A DNA stretch of 64,000 bases from Saprospiraceae bacterium (GTDB taxonomy: Bacteria > Bacteroidota > Bacteroidia > Chitinophagales > Saprospiraceae). A model generated the notes under the pieces. It saw only the letters and a list, made by a program, of their open reading frames with translations. It was not told where the DNA came from and did no database searches. The stretch spans positions 124,001 through 188,000 of the forward strand of contig JADKAS010000003.1 in the NCBI GenBank assembly GCA_016715245.1. The letters are read 5' to 3'. The position numbers and the translations under genes were made by a program. Below, piece after piece: positions 29,692 through 38,383 of the stretch (position 1 is its first letter; every line of letters begins with the position of its first letter).

Positions 29692-31491
29692 ATGTGGTTA
29701 AGGTATATTTTTTTTAGTATTTTTTTAGTGGGAAGCTATCCTGGATATACCCAGTTTAACGAAAAATTTGATGATAATGAATTGTTGGCCAACCCATTAT
29801 GGAATGGAAATACAGATCATTTTATTGTCAATTCTGCCGGTCAGCTACAATTGAATGCTACAGTAGCAGGGGAGTCTTATATATTTTCAGCTTATAATTT
29901 GCTTAAGGACAGTCTTGAAATTGATTTGTATTTTAAGATGACCTTTGATCCCAGTGAGAATAATGTATCCTATATATATATTGCTGCTGACAATGAAAAC
30001 AGACTGGAATCCAACAGCTACTATTTAAAACTTGGAGAAAACGGTACCAATGACAATATTCAGTTATATCGTTATGAAAACGGTATGCCCACACTTTTAG
30101 GTTCAGGAGCCATAAGTGCCATTAGTAAAGATCCTGCACAGGCGAAACTTAAAATCAGGATAACCAGGGAAGGAATGTGGTTATTTGAAACCAATTATGC
30201 AGGGGGAAATGTATTGGTATCTGAATTTGAACTGATGGATGACGAAATTTTTAATTTTCCTTCGCAGGTATATTTTGGAATATATTGTAAATATACATCT
30301 ACACGATTAAAGAACTTTTTTTTTGATGATATTTCTGTAAAAAAATGGGAGAGGGATACAGTACCGCCTCAGTTGGTGAGTACTAAAGTTTTGGATGAAA
30401 ATCATGTAGAGCTTACCTTTTCCGAAAGAATGAATCCGGTCAGTTCGCTAAGGACAGATATCTATAATGTAAACAGTAATTTGGGAAATCCGACTGTAGT
30501 CGAATTTGGAGCAGAAGAAAACAAAATTATTCTTGAATTTTCACAAAAGATTTTATCAGGGATTGAATATGTATTGAATATTACCGGTGTTTCGGATTAT
30601 AGTAACAATCTGTTAAATACACAAGCTTCATTCTTTTTTGCGGTGGAACCGGATAAATCTGATCTCATTATCAATGAAATATTAACTGACCCTTTTGTTG
30701 GAGGTGAAGATTTTATCGAATTGTACAACCGGTCACAAAAATTTATTCAAGTAAAAAATCTTATTATCAGAAATGAATCCAAAGGAGAAGAAAAGATTAT
30801 TAATCAGGATAAAATACTTAGACCCGGAGAATACATATCAATTAGTAAAAATATAGATTTTTTAAAAACTCAGTATGTTACTCCTGAAAATGCGTCTTTT
30901 ATCCAGAATGAATTACCGACATTAAACGTTAGTGATGCTCACATCAAGTTATTGATTAATAATGGGCAGGAAATAATTTTAATTGACGAGTTTGAATACA
31001 AAGAAGAATACCATTTTAATTTATTGAATAATACCAAAGGAGTTAGTTTGGAAAGAATACAATTGACCGGTGAATCAAACAATCCTGATGTCTGGCATTC
31101 AGCATCTCAGGCATCTGGATTTGCTACGCCGGGATATAAAAACTCAAATCTTATCAGTGGAGGAGATGCAGAGAATGAAGAAATTACTTTATTAAATAAA
31201 TCATTTTCACCATATGCTCAGGGATTTGACCCTTTTCTTTTGATTGGATACAAGTTGAAAAAAAATGGATTTCTGGTATCCATAAAAATATTTGATATTG
31301 AAGGGTTTCCTGTAAAGACATTGACTCAAAACTTATTATTGGGAACAGAAGGAGTGATAAAGTGGGACGGATTGAATGATGAAAACTCCATTGTAAAAAT
31401 GGGTTGGTATATTGTTGCTACAGAACTTTTTCATCCTGATGGAGAAACCAGGCATTTCAAACAGACGGTTGTTGTAGGAGATAAACTATAA
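29692..31491 (+). CDS. Secreted lamin-tail-domain protein
   Basis: About 599 residues from ATG 29692, which places MWLRYIFFSIFLVGSYPGYTQ as a signal peptide; an ORF start at 29605 would add 29 basic residues before it. Domains: a concanavalin-like N-terminal region (residues ~25-215), a bacterial Ig-like domain (PPQLVSTKVLDENHVELTFSE, ~220-320), a lamin tail domain (LIINEILTDPFVGGEDFIELYN, ~325-480), and a FlgD-like C-terminal domain (IKIFDIEGFPVKTL ... GVIKWDGLND). This composition is common in surface or type-IX-exported proteins of Bacteroidota, possibly linked to extracellular DNA or polysaccharide. Confidence 0.85.
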   Translation: MWLRYIFFSIFLVGSYPGYTQFNEKFDDNELLANPLWNGNTDHFIVNSAGQLQLNATVAGESYIFSAYNLLKDSLEIDLYFKMTFDPSENNVSYIYIAADNENRLESNSYYLKLGENGTNDNIQLYRYENGMPTLLGSGAISAISKDPAQAKLKIRITREGMWLFETNYAGGNVLVSEFELMDDEIFNFPSQVYFGIYCKYTSTRLKNFFFDDISVKKWERDTVPPQLVSTKVLDENHVELTFSERMNPVSSLRTDIYNVNSNLGNPTVVEFGAEENKIILEFSQKILSGIEYVLNITGVSDYSNNLLNTQASFFFAVEPDKSDLIINEILTDPFVGGEDFIELYNRSQKFIQVKNLIIRNESKGEEKIINQDKILRPGEYISISKNIDFLKTQYVTPENASFIQNELPTLNVSDAHIKLLINNGQEIILIDEFEYKEEYHFNLLNNTKGVSLERIQLTGESNNPDVWHSASQASGFATPGYKNSNLISGGDAENEEITLLNKSFSPYAQGFDPFLLIGYKLKKNGFLVSIKIFDIEGFPVKTLTQNLLLGTEGVIKWDGLNDENSIVKMGWYIVATELFHPDGETRHFKQTVVVGDKL

Positions 31492-31502
31492 TACAATCTT
31501 TT

Positions 31503-32450
31503 ATGAAAAGAATATTCGCATTCGGAAATATATTGATTGGTTTGATGATTATCGCCATCACCCTGATCATTATATATTTACCTAATTACAATATTTTGGA
31601 ATTCTTAAATGAAAATTTAATTTTTTATGTTGTTTTTTTATTGATTTCAGGTGTATTGGGTCTCATTTTAAATCAAAAATTTATTTTATACGTAAGCTTT
31701 GGGTGTGCATTTATGTTAACTTTGTTCTTAAAATACAATTCAAATACGGATTTAAAACTTCCAAAACCAAACAATCAGCCGACCTTGGGTTTGACACATA
31801 TAAATCTTAGCAGCGTTACATCCGGAAATGTTTTGGAAAGGATGGCAAAAGATAAATCAAATGATGTGATTTCATTTCAGGAAGTCACACCTGATTGGGA
31901 CGACATATTGAAAGAAATATTTTTGGATTCTTTTCCATTTTATTTTATGGAAGAAAAGCTCGATTATCAGGGTAAGGCATTCTTTTCAAAACACAGATTC
32001 ATTGTTCAACCGGATATACCTTTAAACAATAATTTTGCAAAATTCATTATATTGGAAAAGGGAAAAGAAAAATATCATCTTATCTCGACCTATTTAACGC
32101 CACCTTTAAATGAGAAGGACAAATCAGTAAATGAAAAGGAGTTGATGGATCTTACCGGTAAAATGATTGAAATTCCAAATGCAGCATTTGTTTTTGGGGA
32201 ACTAAACAGAGTATATTGGGCAAAACCAATTATACAATTCAGAAAAAAATCTCTTCTGATGAACAGCAGGAGAAATGTCCAATTGTCTTTTAAAACATCG
32301 TATAACCACATATTTTATACAGGTGACATGGAGTGTTATCATTTTGAAGATATTTTTGATGATGACAATTTGTCTATAGGTTGTCGGGGTCTTTACCAAA
32401 AGAAAAAATTGATTGTTAAAAGTAATAGAAAAGGAACAAATGAAGATTGA
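31503..32450 (+). CDS. Membrane protein with degenerate endonuclease/exonuclease/phosphatase fold
   Basis: 315 residues. Three hydrophobic helices (about 6-26, 38-56, 60-77) precede an EEP-like domain, the layout of many Bacteroidota EEP membrane proteins. The first motifs are recognisable: THINL (N101) and VISFQEV with the metal-ligand glutamate (E127). Later catalytic positions are changed. The usual histidine strand reads STYLTPP (Y197), GDxN reads GELN (E233, N235), and the final SDH region reads SIGCRG. It may therefore be inactive or have altered chemistry. It begins 11 bases after the lamin-tail gene and overlaps the next gene. Confidence 0.7.
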   Translation: MKRIFAFGNILIGLMIIAITLIIIYLPNYNILEFLNENLIFYVVFLLISGVLGLILNQKFILYVSFGCAFMLTLFLKYNSNTDLKLPKPNNQPTLGLTHINLSSVTSGNVLERMAKDKSNDVISFQEVTPDWDDILKEIFLDSFPFYFMEEKLDYQGKAFFSKHRFIVQPDIPLNNNFAKFIILEKGKEKYHLISTYLTPPLNEKDKSVNEKELMDLTGKMIEIPNAAFVFGELNRVYWAKPIIQFRKKSLLMNSRRNVQLSFKTSYNHIFYTGDMECYHFEDIFDDDNLSIGCRGLYQKKKLIVKSNRKGTNED

Positions 32451-32886
32451 AGTGAAAACTTTTAATCAGTTGACGAATAAGGAATTATATAAAGTACTGG
32501 ATTTGCGCAACAAAGTATTTATTGTAGAACAAAATTGCGTTTATCTGGATACAGACAATAAGGATTATAAGTCCCACCATTTTATGATTTGGGATAAAGA
32601 CCAAAAACTCATGGGATACAGTAGAATTTTACCTCCGGGAATAGCGTATTCGGATTATTGTTCGATAGGCAGAGTCATTACTTCCAAAGAGAATAGAGGT
32701 TCAGGGCTGGGACAAAAGTTAATGAAGATGGTTGTAGAGCAAACAAAATTATTATATCCTGATACTTTTATCAAGATTGAAGCACAATCTTATCTTATAA
32801 ACTTTTATAAAAGTTTCGGATTTGAACCAATAGGAGATGATTATATGCTTGATGGAATATTGCACAGGGAAATGATTTTAGCCTGA
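32440..32886 (+). CDS. elaA: ElaA-type GNAT acetyltransferase
   Basis: About 148 residues from ATG 32440, which aligns with the usual ElaA start; an ATG at 32413 would add nine residues inside the previous gene. GNAT motifs are visible: LYKVLDLRNKVFIVEQNC at the N-terminus (diagnostic for ElaA), IGRVITSKENRGSGLGQKLM (acetyl-CoA loop) and INFYKSFGFEPIGDDYMLDG. The acyl acceptor is not known. It overlaps the EEP-like gene by 11 bases and is convergent with the ABC gene seven bases later. Confidence 0.9.
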   Translation: MKIEVKTFNQLTNKELYKVLDLRNKVFIVEQNCVYLDTDNKDYKSHHFMIWDKDQKLMGYSRILPPGIAYSDYCSIGRVITSKENRGSGLGQKLMKMVVEQTKLLYPDTFIKIEAQSYLINFYKSFGFEPIGDDYMLDGILHREMILA

Positions 32887-32893
32887 AGACAGA

Positions 32894-33637
32894 TTACAAT
32901 TCAAGTATTTTATGCAAAATTGATAATTGTGATCCATAACATCTACTTAGATTTTCCTGTGTGAATATAGTGGAAGTATCTCCAAAAGCTATAATTCTTT
33001 GATTGATTAAAATTACCTTATCAAAATATTTTTGGACAGTTGTGAGATCGTGGTGTACCAAAACGAATGTTTTTCCGGTTTCTTTTAGTAGATTTATATT
33101 TTGGATAATTTTTTCTTCCGTCAATACATCAACTCCTGCAAATGGTTCATCGAGAAAAAATATTTCCGCTTCCTGGCATAGTGCTCTGGCAATAAAAACT
33201 CTTTGTTGTTGTCCACCGGAAAGCCTTCCTATTTGACGGTTGGCAAGTTCGCCAATTTGCATTTTGTCCATTGCTTCAAATGCCATTGCCTTGTCATGAT
33301 GGTTGAGTTTTTGAAAAATCTTCTTGTGCGGATAGCGACCCATTAAAACAATATCCACCACAGTAGCTGGAAAATCCCAGTCAAAATTGTCTTTTTGAGG
33401 AATGTAAGCCAACTTTTTTCTGACTTTTTCTACATTTTCTCCGAATACGGTAATATTACCCTGTGTGTATTCAACAAGCCCTAAAATAGCCTTAAAGAAG
33501 GTAGATTTTCCAGCGCCATTTGGACCTATTACACCATAAGAATACCCTTTGTCAATATGAGCATATACATTATTCAGAACATTTTTCTTCTCATAGGAAA
33601 CATTCAAACCTTTGATATCTATGATTGTCTCACTCAT
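32894..33637 (-). CDS. Metal ABC transporter ATP-binding protein (Zn/Mn type)
   Basis: 247 residues with all ABC motifs: Walker A GPNGAGKST, signature LSGGQQQRVFIARAL, Walker B EIFFLDEPFAGVD and the switch histidine in LVHHDLTTV. The sequence is of the ZnuC/MntB cluster. Its ATG overlaps the TGA of the substrate-binding protein gene. No permease gene is beside it; the next gene is convergent. Confidence 0.92.
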   Translation of the reverse strand: MSETIIDIKGLNVSYEKKNVLNNVYAHIDKGYSYGVIGPNGAGKSTFFKAILGLVEYTQGNITVFGENVEKVRKKLAYIPQKDNFDWDFPATVVDIVLMGRYPHKKIFQKLNHHDKAMAFEAMDKMQIGELANRQIGRLSGGQQQRVFIARALCQEAEIFFLDEPFAGVDVLTEEKIIQNINLLKETGKTFVLVHHDLTTVQKYFDKVILINQRIIAFGDTSTIFTQENLSRCYGSQLSILHKILEL

Positions 33638-34671
33638 TTATTGACAAGTTTTATGGTGAAAACCCACGTGGTGATTAACAAAAAAATCAAAAATAAAGAT
33701 ATAAAAATTATTTCGTTGAAAGCCTGGATTTTAACTTTTGTATTCTGGTTTGATGTGTTTACATAAAGTGCTCTTACAATCATATCTGTGTTGGTTTTCA
33801 GCATACCCAAATAGGTGCCCGCGCTTGAATTTGATTCACCCAGAGAGTCCGAAAACAAACTTCCTCCGATAGATATATGCATATCTGCAGCAATTTGAGT
33901 CATTTGCTGAGGGTTAATAGAGGTTTCAACAAAAATGGCGGGTACCCGATTTTGACGGATTACCTCAATGATTTTTATTATATCACTTGTCCTGGGTTCA
34001 CCTTCTGTCGAAACGCCCATCAGAGGGATAAGTTTAAGGTTATAACATTGACCATAATAACGAAAGGCATCATGATTTGTAATAAGAATTTTTTGTGATT
34101 CAGGGATTTTTTGAATTTCTGTCTCAATGTACGTATTGAGTTTTTGTAACGAATCAATATATTTTTCAAGATTACTATGTATAACTTGTTTGAGGTCAGG
34201 GTTAATGGTAATGATGGCTTTTGCAATGTTTTTTGCATAGATTATTCCATTCGAAGCACTCATCCATGCATGCGGATCGGGATATTTTCCGGTTTTTACA
34301 GGTTTAATATGATTAGTCAACAGAAATACAGGAGCTTTTGCAGCACTGTTTTTTATAAGTTTTTCAATCCATACCTCAAGGTGTAAACCATTGATCATAA
34401 TCAGATCAGCATTTTTACAAATCTGGACATCATCAGGTTTCGCTTCATAAAGATGTGGGTCACTACCCGTCGGGACAATAGAATGAACAAGTACATGGTT
34501 TTTTCCAAGTTGTTCAATCATATCCTTAAAAATAGAAGTTGTCGTTACAACAAAAATTTTGTCTTGTGCATTTAACTTCATGTTTACCAATAGAATAAAC
34601 AAAAAGATGAAAAATTTTGTAAAATGGAATCTGGATATTATTGACATCATTTTATTTTTAAAATAGACCAT
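33634..34671 (-). CDS. Metal ABC transporter substrate-binding protein with C-terminal membrane helix
   Basis: 345 residues with a signal peptide (FFIFLFILLVNMKLNAQ) and a cluster A-I (ZnuA/MntA) fold. Metal ligands expected for the family are seen: H in GSDPHLYEAKPDD, H in YPDPHAWMSA, E in IFVETSINPQQM and D in GGSLFSDSLGES. Unusually, the C-terminus has a predicted transmembrane helix (EIIFISLFLIFLLITTWVF) followed by a short basic tail, so the protein may be anchored in the inner membrane. It sits between the DtxR-type regulator and the ATPase. Confidence 0.88.
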   Translation of the reverse strand: MVYFKNKMMSIISRFHFTKFFIFLFILLVNMKLNAQDKIFVVTTTSIFKDMIEQLGKNHVLVHSIVPTGSDPHLYEAKPDDVQICKNADLIMINGLHLEVWIEKLIKNSAAKAPVFLLTNHIKPVKTGKYPDPHAWMSASNGIIYAKNIAKAIITINPDLKQVIHSNLEKYIDSLQKLNTYIETEIQKIPESQKILITNHDAFRYYGQCYNLKLIPLMGVSTEGEPRTSDIIKIIEVIRQNRVPAIFVETSINPQQMTQIAADMHISIGGSLFSDSLGESNSSAGTYLGMLKTNTDMIVRALYVNTSNQNTKVKIQAFNEIIFISLFLIFLLITTWVFTIKLVNK

Positions 34672-34676
34672 ATTTC

Positions 34677-35336
34677 TCAGGCCTTTTTTACAAGTAGTTG
34701 TTGTGCAACATTTTTGGTAATCAGATTTTCAAATCTCCCTTCTATAAGGACCCTTAGAGATTGATCATAATTGTTTTTATGAAGAACTTTTATCTGAGAA
34801 CCCAATTTTATTTGCATGTCATTCAGGTATAATAAAAAGTTTTTGTCATGTTCCTTTACACCAATGAGAACGCCTGTTTGTCCGGGTAAAAATTCTGCTA
34901 TTGACCATTGAGTCCTTAGCGTAAATTTACCATCAACATTAGGGATGGGGTCTCCATGAGGATCATATTTAGGAAAATTGAGGAATTCTTCCAGTTTATT
35001 TATCAATTCATCGGAATCAACATGTTCAAGTTTTTCTGCAAGCTCATGGACTGACTCCCAGGGAAACCCCAATTTTTCCGCAAGAAAAACCTCCCAAAGG
35101 CGGTGCTTTCGTATTAATTGGATAGCAATTTTACTACCGATAGGAGATAATGTAACCCCTTTATATTTTTGATATAATATAAGTTCTTTTTCCGATAACT
35201 TTTTGATCATGTCAGTTACCGATGCAGGAGCGGTATTTAAAAATGCTGCAATAGAATTAGTACTTACCGCCTTTTTTTCTTTTTCTGCAATTTTAAATAT
35301 CGCCTTTAGATGATCCTCTTCAGAAGTGGTGTACAT
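34677..35336 (-). CDS. DtxR/MntR-family metal-dependent regulator
   Basis: 219 residues: N-terminal winged helix (SEEDHLKAIFKIAEKEKK ... ISTNSIAAFLNTAPASVTDMIKKL type), a dimerisation domain with metal-binding residues (RKHRLWEVFLAEKLGF, HELAEKLEHVDSDEL), and a C-terminal FeoA/SH3-like domain. It senses Mn2+ or Fe2+ and represses uptake genes. It precedes the substrate-binding protein gene by five bases in the same operon and has a strong operator-like palindrome in its own promoter. Confidence 0.92.
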   Translation of the reverse strand: MYTTSEEDHLKAIFKIAEKEKKAVSTNSIAAFLNTAPASVTDMIKKLSEKELILYQKYKGVTLSPIGSKIAIQLIRKHRLWEVFLAEKLGFPWESVHELAEKLEHVDSDELINKLEEFLNFPKYDPHGDPIPNVDGKFTLRTQWSIAEFLPGQTGVLIGVKEHDKNFLLYLNDMQIKLGSQIKVLHKNNYDQSLRVLIEGRFENLITKNVAQQLLVKKA

Positions 35337-35370
35337 GACAATATTATTTTAAGACAAATATAATAAATAT

Positions 35371-35388
35371 TTTTAGAGTAGTCTAAAA
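35371..35388 (-). promoter_or_regulatory. Operator-like palindrome before the DtxR-family gene
   Basis: TTTTAGAGTAGTCTAAAA is a perfect inverted repeat of seven bases on each side of a four-base centre. It is located 35-52 bases before the start codon. The TTTAGA/TCTAAA half-sites resemble those bound by DtxR/MntR-type regulators, so autoregulation of the metal operon is the natural reading. Confidence 0.6.
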
Positions 35389-35467
35389 TATGTCAATTTA
35401 TTTTGATTTGACCTTGTAAAACATTATTCTGATTTTATTTATTTACATATTATTAAATATTGGTTTT

Positions 35468-36166
35468 ATGGAATATTATTATTCAGATATACCTGTCTCA
35501 GGAAATAAGATAATATTGCTGGAGGAAGAACATACACATTGCTCAAGAGTAAAGAGACATAAGCAAGGAGATGTTATATTCATTCTAGATGGTAAAGGCA
35601 CGCAGTTTGATGCTGAAATATCAGAAATTAGAAGGAATGAGACTATTCTGACTGTATTGGAAAAAACGGTTGAAAATCCTTTCAAAACGGAAAAAATAAT
35701 TGCTATTTCTCCCACAAAGAACCCGTCAAGACTTGAATGGTTTGTTGAAAAGGCAACCGAAATTGGTGCAACAAGTATAATATTTGTGCAATGTGAAAGA
35801 ACGGATAAAAAAACATTAAAGGCAGACAGATTAAAAAAAATTACAGTTTCTGCTCTCAAACAATGTGGCAGGAAATTTCTTCCGAATCTTCACTTCATTT
35901 CCTCATTGCAAGAAGTAAATCATTGCATTCGATTGAAAGATTTTCAAAAGTATATTGCACATTGCAGGCAAAATGAGGTTCACATGATGAAGAAGGTAGA
36001 TTCTTCAAAAAACCAAATCATTTTAATTGGGCCGGAAGGAGATTTTACTGATAGTGAAATATTGTGGGCTCTCAATAATAGTTTTATACCGGTTTCTCTT
36101 GGGTCCAACCGATTAAGAACTGAAACAGCCGGACTTTATGCACTGGTTTGTATGGGGCTTAACTAA
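35468..36166 (+). CDS. rsmE: 16S rRNA (uracil1498-N3)-methyltransferase
   Basis: 232-residue SPOUT methyltransferase. The N-terminal PUA-like domain (HTHCSRVKRHKQGDVIFILDGKG) and the knotted C-terminal domain with LIGPEGDFTDSEI and LGSNRLRTETAGLYAL are the RsmE signature, including the SAM-binding loop. It methylates U1498 of 16S rRNA. It is divergent from the metal operon and convergent with ruvC. Confidence 0.95.
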   Translation: MEYYYSDIPVSGNKIILLEEEHTHCSRVKRHKQGDVIFILDGKGTQFDAEISEIRRNETILTVLEKTVENPFKTEKIIAISPTKNPSRLEWFVEKATEIGATSIIFVQCERTDKKTLKADRLKKITVSALKQCGRKFLPNLHFISSLQEVNHCIRLKDFQKYIAHCRQNEVHMMKKVDSSKNQIILIGPEGDFTDSEILWALNNSFIPVSLGSNRLRTETAGLYALVCMGLN

Positions 36167-36209
36167 AACCGGTAATTATATAGGAGCTACTGAGAATCCG
36201 GTAGAAGTT

Positions 36210-36806
36210 TTATTTGTTTTTTAAGACTTTTGTTGGATTATCTTTTACAAATGCCGACCAATCCATTTTCTTTTTAACGCCTTCTTTTTTAACAGTATTC
36301 TGAATTATACCTTTTTGGTTAAAATGGCAAACAGCTACACCAAGTGCGTCTGTTGCGTCCAAATATTTACTCTCAATTTTAATTTTGAGTATATTTTCAA
36401 GCATGGATGCTACTTGTTCTTTGGAGGCATTGCCGTTGCCTGTAATGGATAGTTTAACTTTTTTAGGGGCATATTCTTCTATAGACAGACCCATTGTTAT
36501 ACCGGCAGCCATTGACACCCCCTGAGCTCTTCCCAACTTCAGCATGGACTGTACATTTTTTCCATAAAATGGAGATTCAATAGCCATTTGCGTCGGCTGG
36601 TACGTTTCGATGATTTCCTGTAATTGTAAAAAAATTTCTTTGAGTTTTTCTGTGTGATCTGCGTATTTTAATAATGAAATAACCCCAAAATCAATAATTC
36701 TTAAATGATTTGACACTACCTCCAAAATGGCATATCCGAGAATATTGGTTCCGGGATCAACCCCTAATATCCTGTACCTTGAACTATTTATTTTTTTTGA
36801 ATCCAT
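36210..36806 (-). CDS. ruvC: Holliday-junction resolvase RuvC
   Basis: 198 residues. Catalytic acids are in ILGVDPGTNILGYAIL (first Asp), MAIESPFYGKN (Glu) and YLDATDALGVAVCH (final Asp pair). It cleaves Holliday junctions together with RuvAB. The C-terminus is about 25-30 residues longer than the typical RuvC core and very basic (KKEGVKKKMDW ...). The upstream DUF4197 gene ends six bases before its start. Confidence 0.95.
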   Translation of the reverse strand: MDSKKINSSRYRILGVDPGTNILGYAILEVVSNHLRIIDFGVISLLKYADHTEKLKEIFLQLQEIIETYQPTQMAIESPFYGKNVQSMLKLGRAQGVSMAAGITMGLSIEEYAPKKVKLSITGNGNASKEQVASMLENILKIKIESKYLDATDALGVAVCHFNQKGIIQNTVKKEGVKKKMDWSAFVKDNPTKVLKNK

Positions 36807-36812
36807 ACAAGA

Positions 36813-37523
36813 CTATGGTTTGTCTTGTTTTGCAAAAACTTTTTTTAGAAGATCAGAAGTTCTTTGCGAAATATCAGTCCTGATTCCTAATTCTTTTTGT
36901 TCAATCAAGGCAAAAAGACCATCCAGTGCTTTTCTGGTCACATGATCTCCTAAATCAGGGTTTATTTTTTCTACAAATGGAAGTGAATTATATTTTGTAA
37001 TGGCGTCTTTCCAGAGATTGAGGGCGCCAAATTTATTAAGCGAAGTTATGATCACGGGGTTAAATTCACTATATAAATTTTGATAAGTTTTGTTATGTAA
37101 ATAAAGTGTAGCAGCATTTTTATCGCCCATGAGGATGTTAGTTACATCTGAAATTGTCATTTCCCTGATGGCTTTCACAAAAATAGGTGAAGCACTTTTT
37201 GCCGCATCTTCAGCAGCCAGATTAATTTTTTTTACAGCTTCTTTCTCAAGGTCTGCAAATCCGGGAATAAATTTTAATTTGTCAACTACTTTTTTTGCTT
37301 CAAGGGGTAATAAAATTTTATAAATGGATTCATAATAACCGTTTTGAGCTGATAAAGTGGTCACTCCTTTTTGAACCCCGATGTTTAATGCTTCTTTGAG
37401 TCCGGAAGAAATGTCGGCATTGGTTAAAACATTTTGATTTGCTGTGTCAAGAATTCTCTGAAAGTCTTTAGGGTCACATGACATTATAAATAAGGGAATC
37501 AAAATATAAGAAATATATTTCAT
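36813..37523 (-). CDS. DUF4197 lipoprotein
   Basis: 236 residues with a short lipoprotein signal (YILIPLFIMSC, lipobox FIMSC). The DUF4197 pattern follows: LKEALNIGVQKGVTTLSAQNGYY, FIPGFADLEKEAVKKINLAAEDAA and ALDGLFALIEQKELGIR. The family is periplasmic and helical, with unknown role. It is probably cotranscribed with ruvC. Confidence 0.9.
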   Translation of the reverse strand: MKYISYILIPLFIMSCDPKDFQRILDTANQNVLTNADISSGLKEALNIGVQKGVTTLSAQNGYYESIYKILLPLEAKKVVDKLKFIPGFADLEKEAVKKINLAAEDAAKSASPIFVKAIREMTISDVTNILMGDKNAATLYLHNKTYQNLYSEFNPVIITSLNKFGALNLWKDAITKYNSLPFVEKINPDLGDHVTRKALDGLFALIEQKELGIRTDISQRTSDLLKKVFAKQDKP

Positions 37524-37575
37524 ATTTTAAGAGTTTATTTCCTATTTAAACGGGAAGACCTGTGTTTTTGTTTCT

Positions 37576-38256
37576 TTACAGACTTTTAAGTTTTTCGAGA
37601 TCCCGGATAAGCAATCTTTTTCTATCAAAAGTAATGATGCCCTCGTTTCGAAGTTCGTTAAGCAACGTGGTTACAGATTGTCTTGAGGTTGCCGTTAAAT
37701 TTGCGATCTCCTGATGTGTAATAAAATTTCTGACAACCCATTCATATCCTATTCTTTGTCCTTTTTTTTCAATCAGATTAAGAAGAAACTCAATTATTCT
37801 GGATTTACTGTCTTTAAAAATAAGTGACTCCAGTCTTTGTTCCATTTCAAGAACTTTTGATCCCATTAATTTCATAAAAAATAGTGAGATAGAACTGTGT
37901 TCTTTCATTAGTGATTTTAATTGGTATGAGCTTAAAATACTTACTTGAGTATCTTCTACTGCCACCGCTGCGTCGTTATAATTTTGTTGTCCGAAAATGG
38001 ATCGTTCACCAAAAATATCTCCGGAGCTTAAGATCGTTTTTACAATTTCTTTTCCTGATTCACCTACAGAAATAATTTTTACTTTTCCGGTTTTAATTAA
38101 AAAAATTTTGTCTGCTGTCTCATTGGCTTCGTAAATATATTCACCTTTTTTGTATGATTTTTCAATTAATTCCTGATTGGACTGCTGTAATTTATTTTTA
38201 CAGAATATATCCGACATGTTCATATTTTCAAGGTACCAAATTGACTGGTTTGACAT
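37576..38256 (-). CDS. Crp/Fnr-family transcriptional regulator
   Basis: 226 residues. The N-terminal cyclic-nucleotide-binding-like domain (KKGEYIYEANETADKIFLIKTGKVKI ... GDIFGERSIFG) is followed by the dimer helix and a Crp-type winged helix-turn-helix (THQEIANLTATSRQSVTTLLNELRNEGII). There is no Fnr-type N-terminal cysteine cluster. A cAMP or other effector is possible, but the ligand cannot be read from the sequence. It stands alone between DUF4197 and dnaX. Confidence 0.92.
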   Translation of the reverse strand: MSNQSIWYLENMNMSDIFCKNKLQQSNQELIEKSYKKGEYIYEANETADKIFLIKTGKVKIISVGESGKEIVKTILSSGDIFGERSIFGQQNYNDAAVAVEDTQVSILSSYQLKSLMKEHSSISLFFMKLMGSKVLEMEQRLESLIFKDSKSRIIEFLLNLIEKKGQRIGYEWVVRNFITHQEIANLTATSRQSVTTLLNELRNEGIITFDRKRLLIRDLEKLKSL

Positions 38257-38383
38257 AATTTGTATGTTTACAACCTTAACAAATATTACTTGAGAATGAT
38301 TACAAAATCCATTAAAAATTTATAAAAACATAACCTTCATCTGTGTAGTTATCAGGATTCGATTAGTCTTTTCAGTATAAATA

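Noticed and set aside
36167..36209. Possible hairpin between rsmE and ruvC (ACCGG ... CCGGT)
   Set aside because: Only five base pairs with a long loop; too weak to call a terminator.
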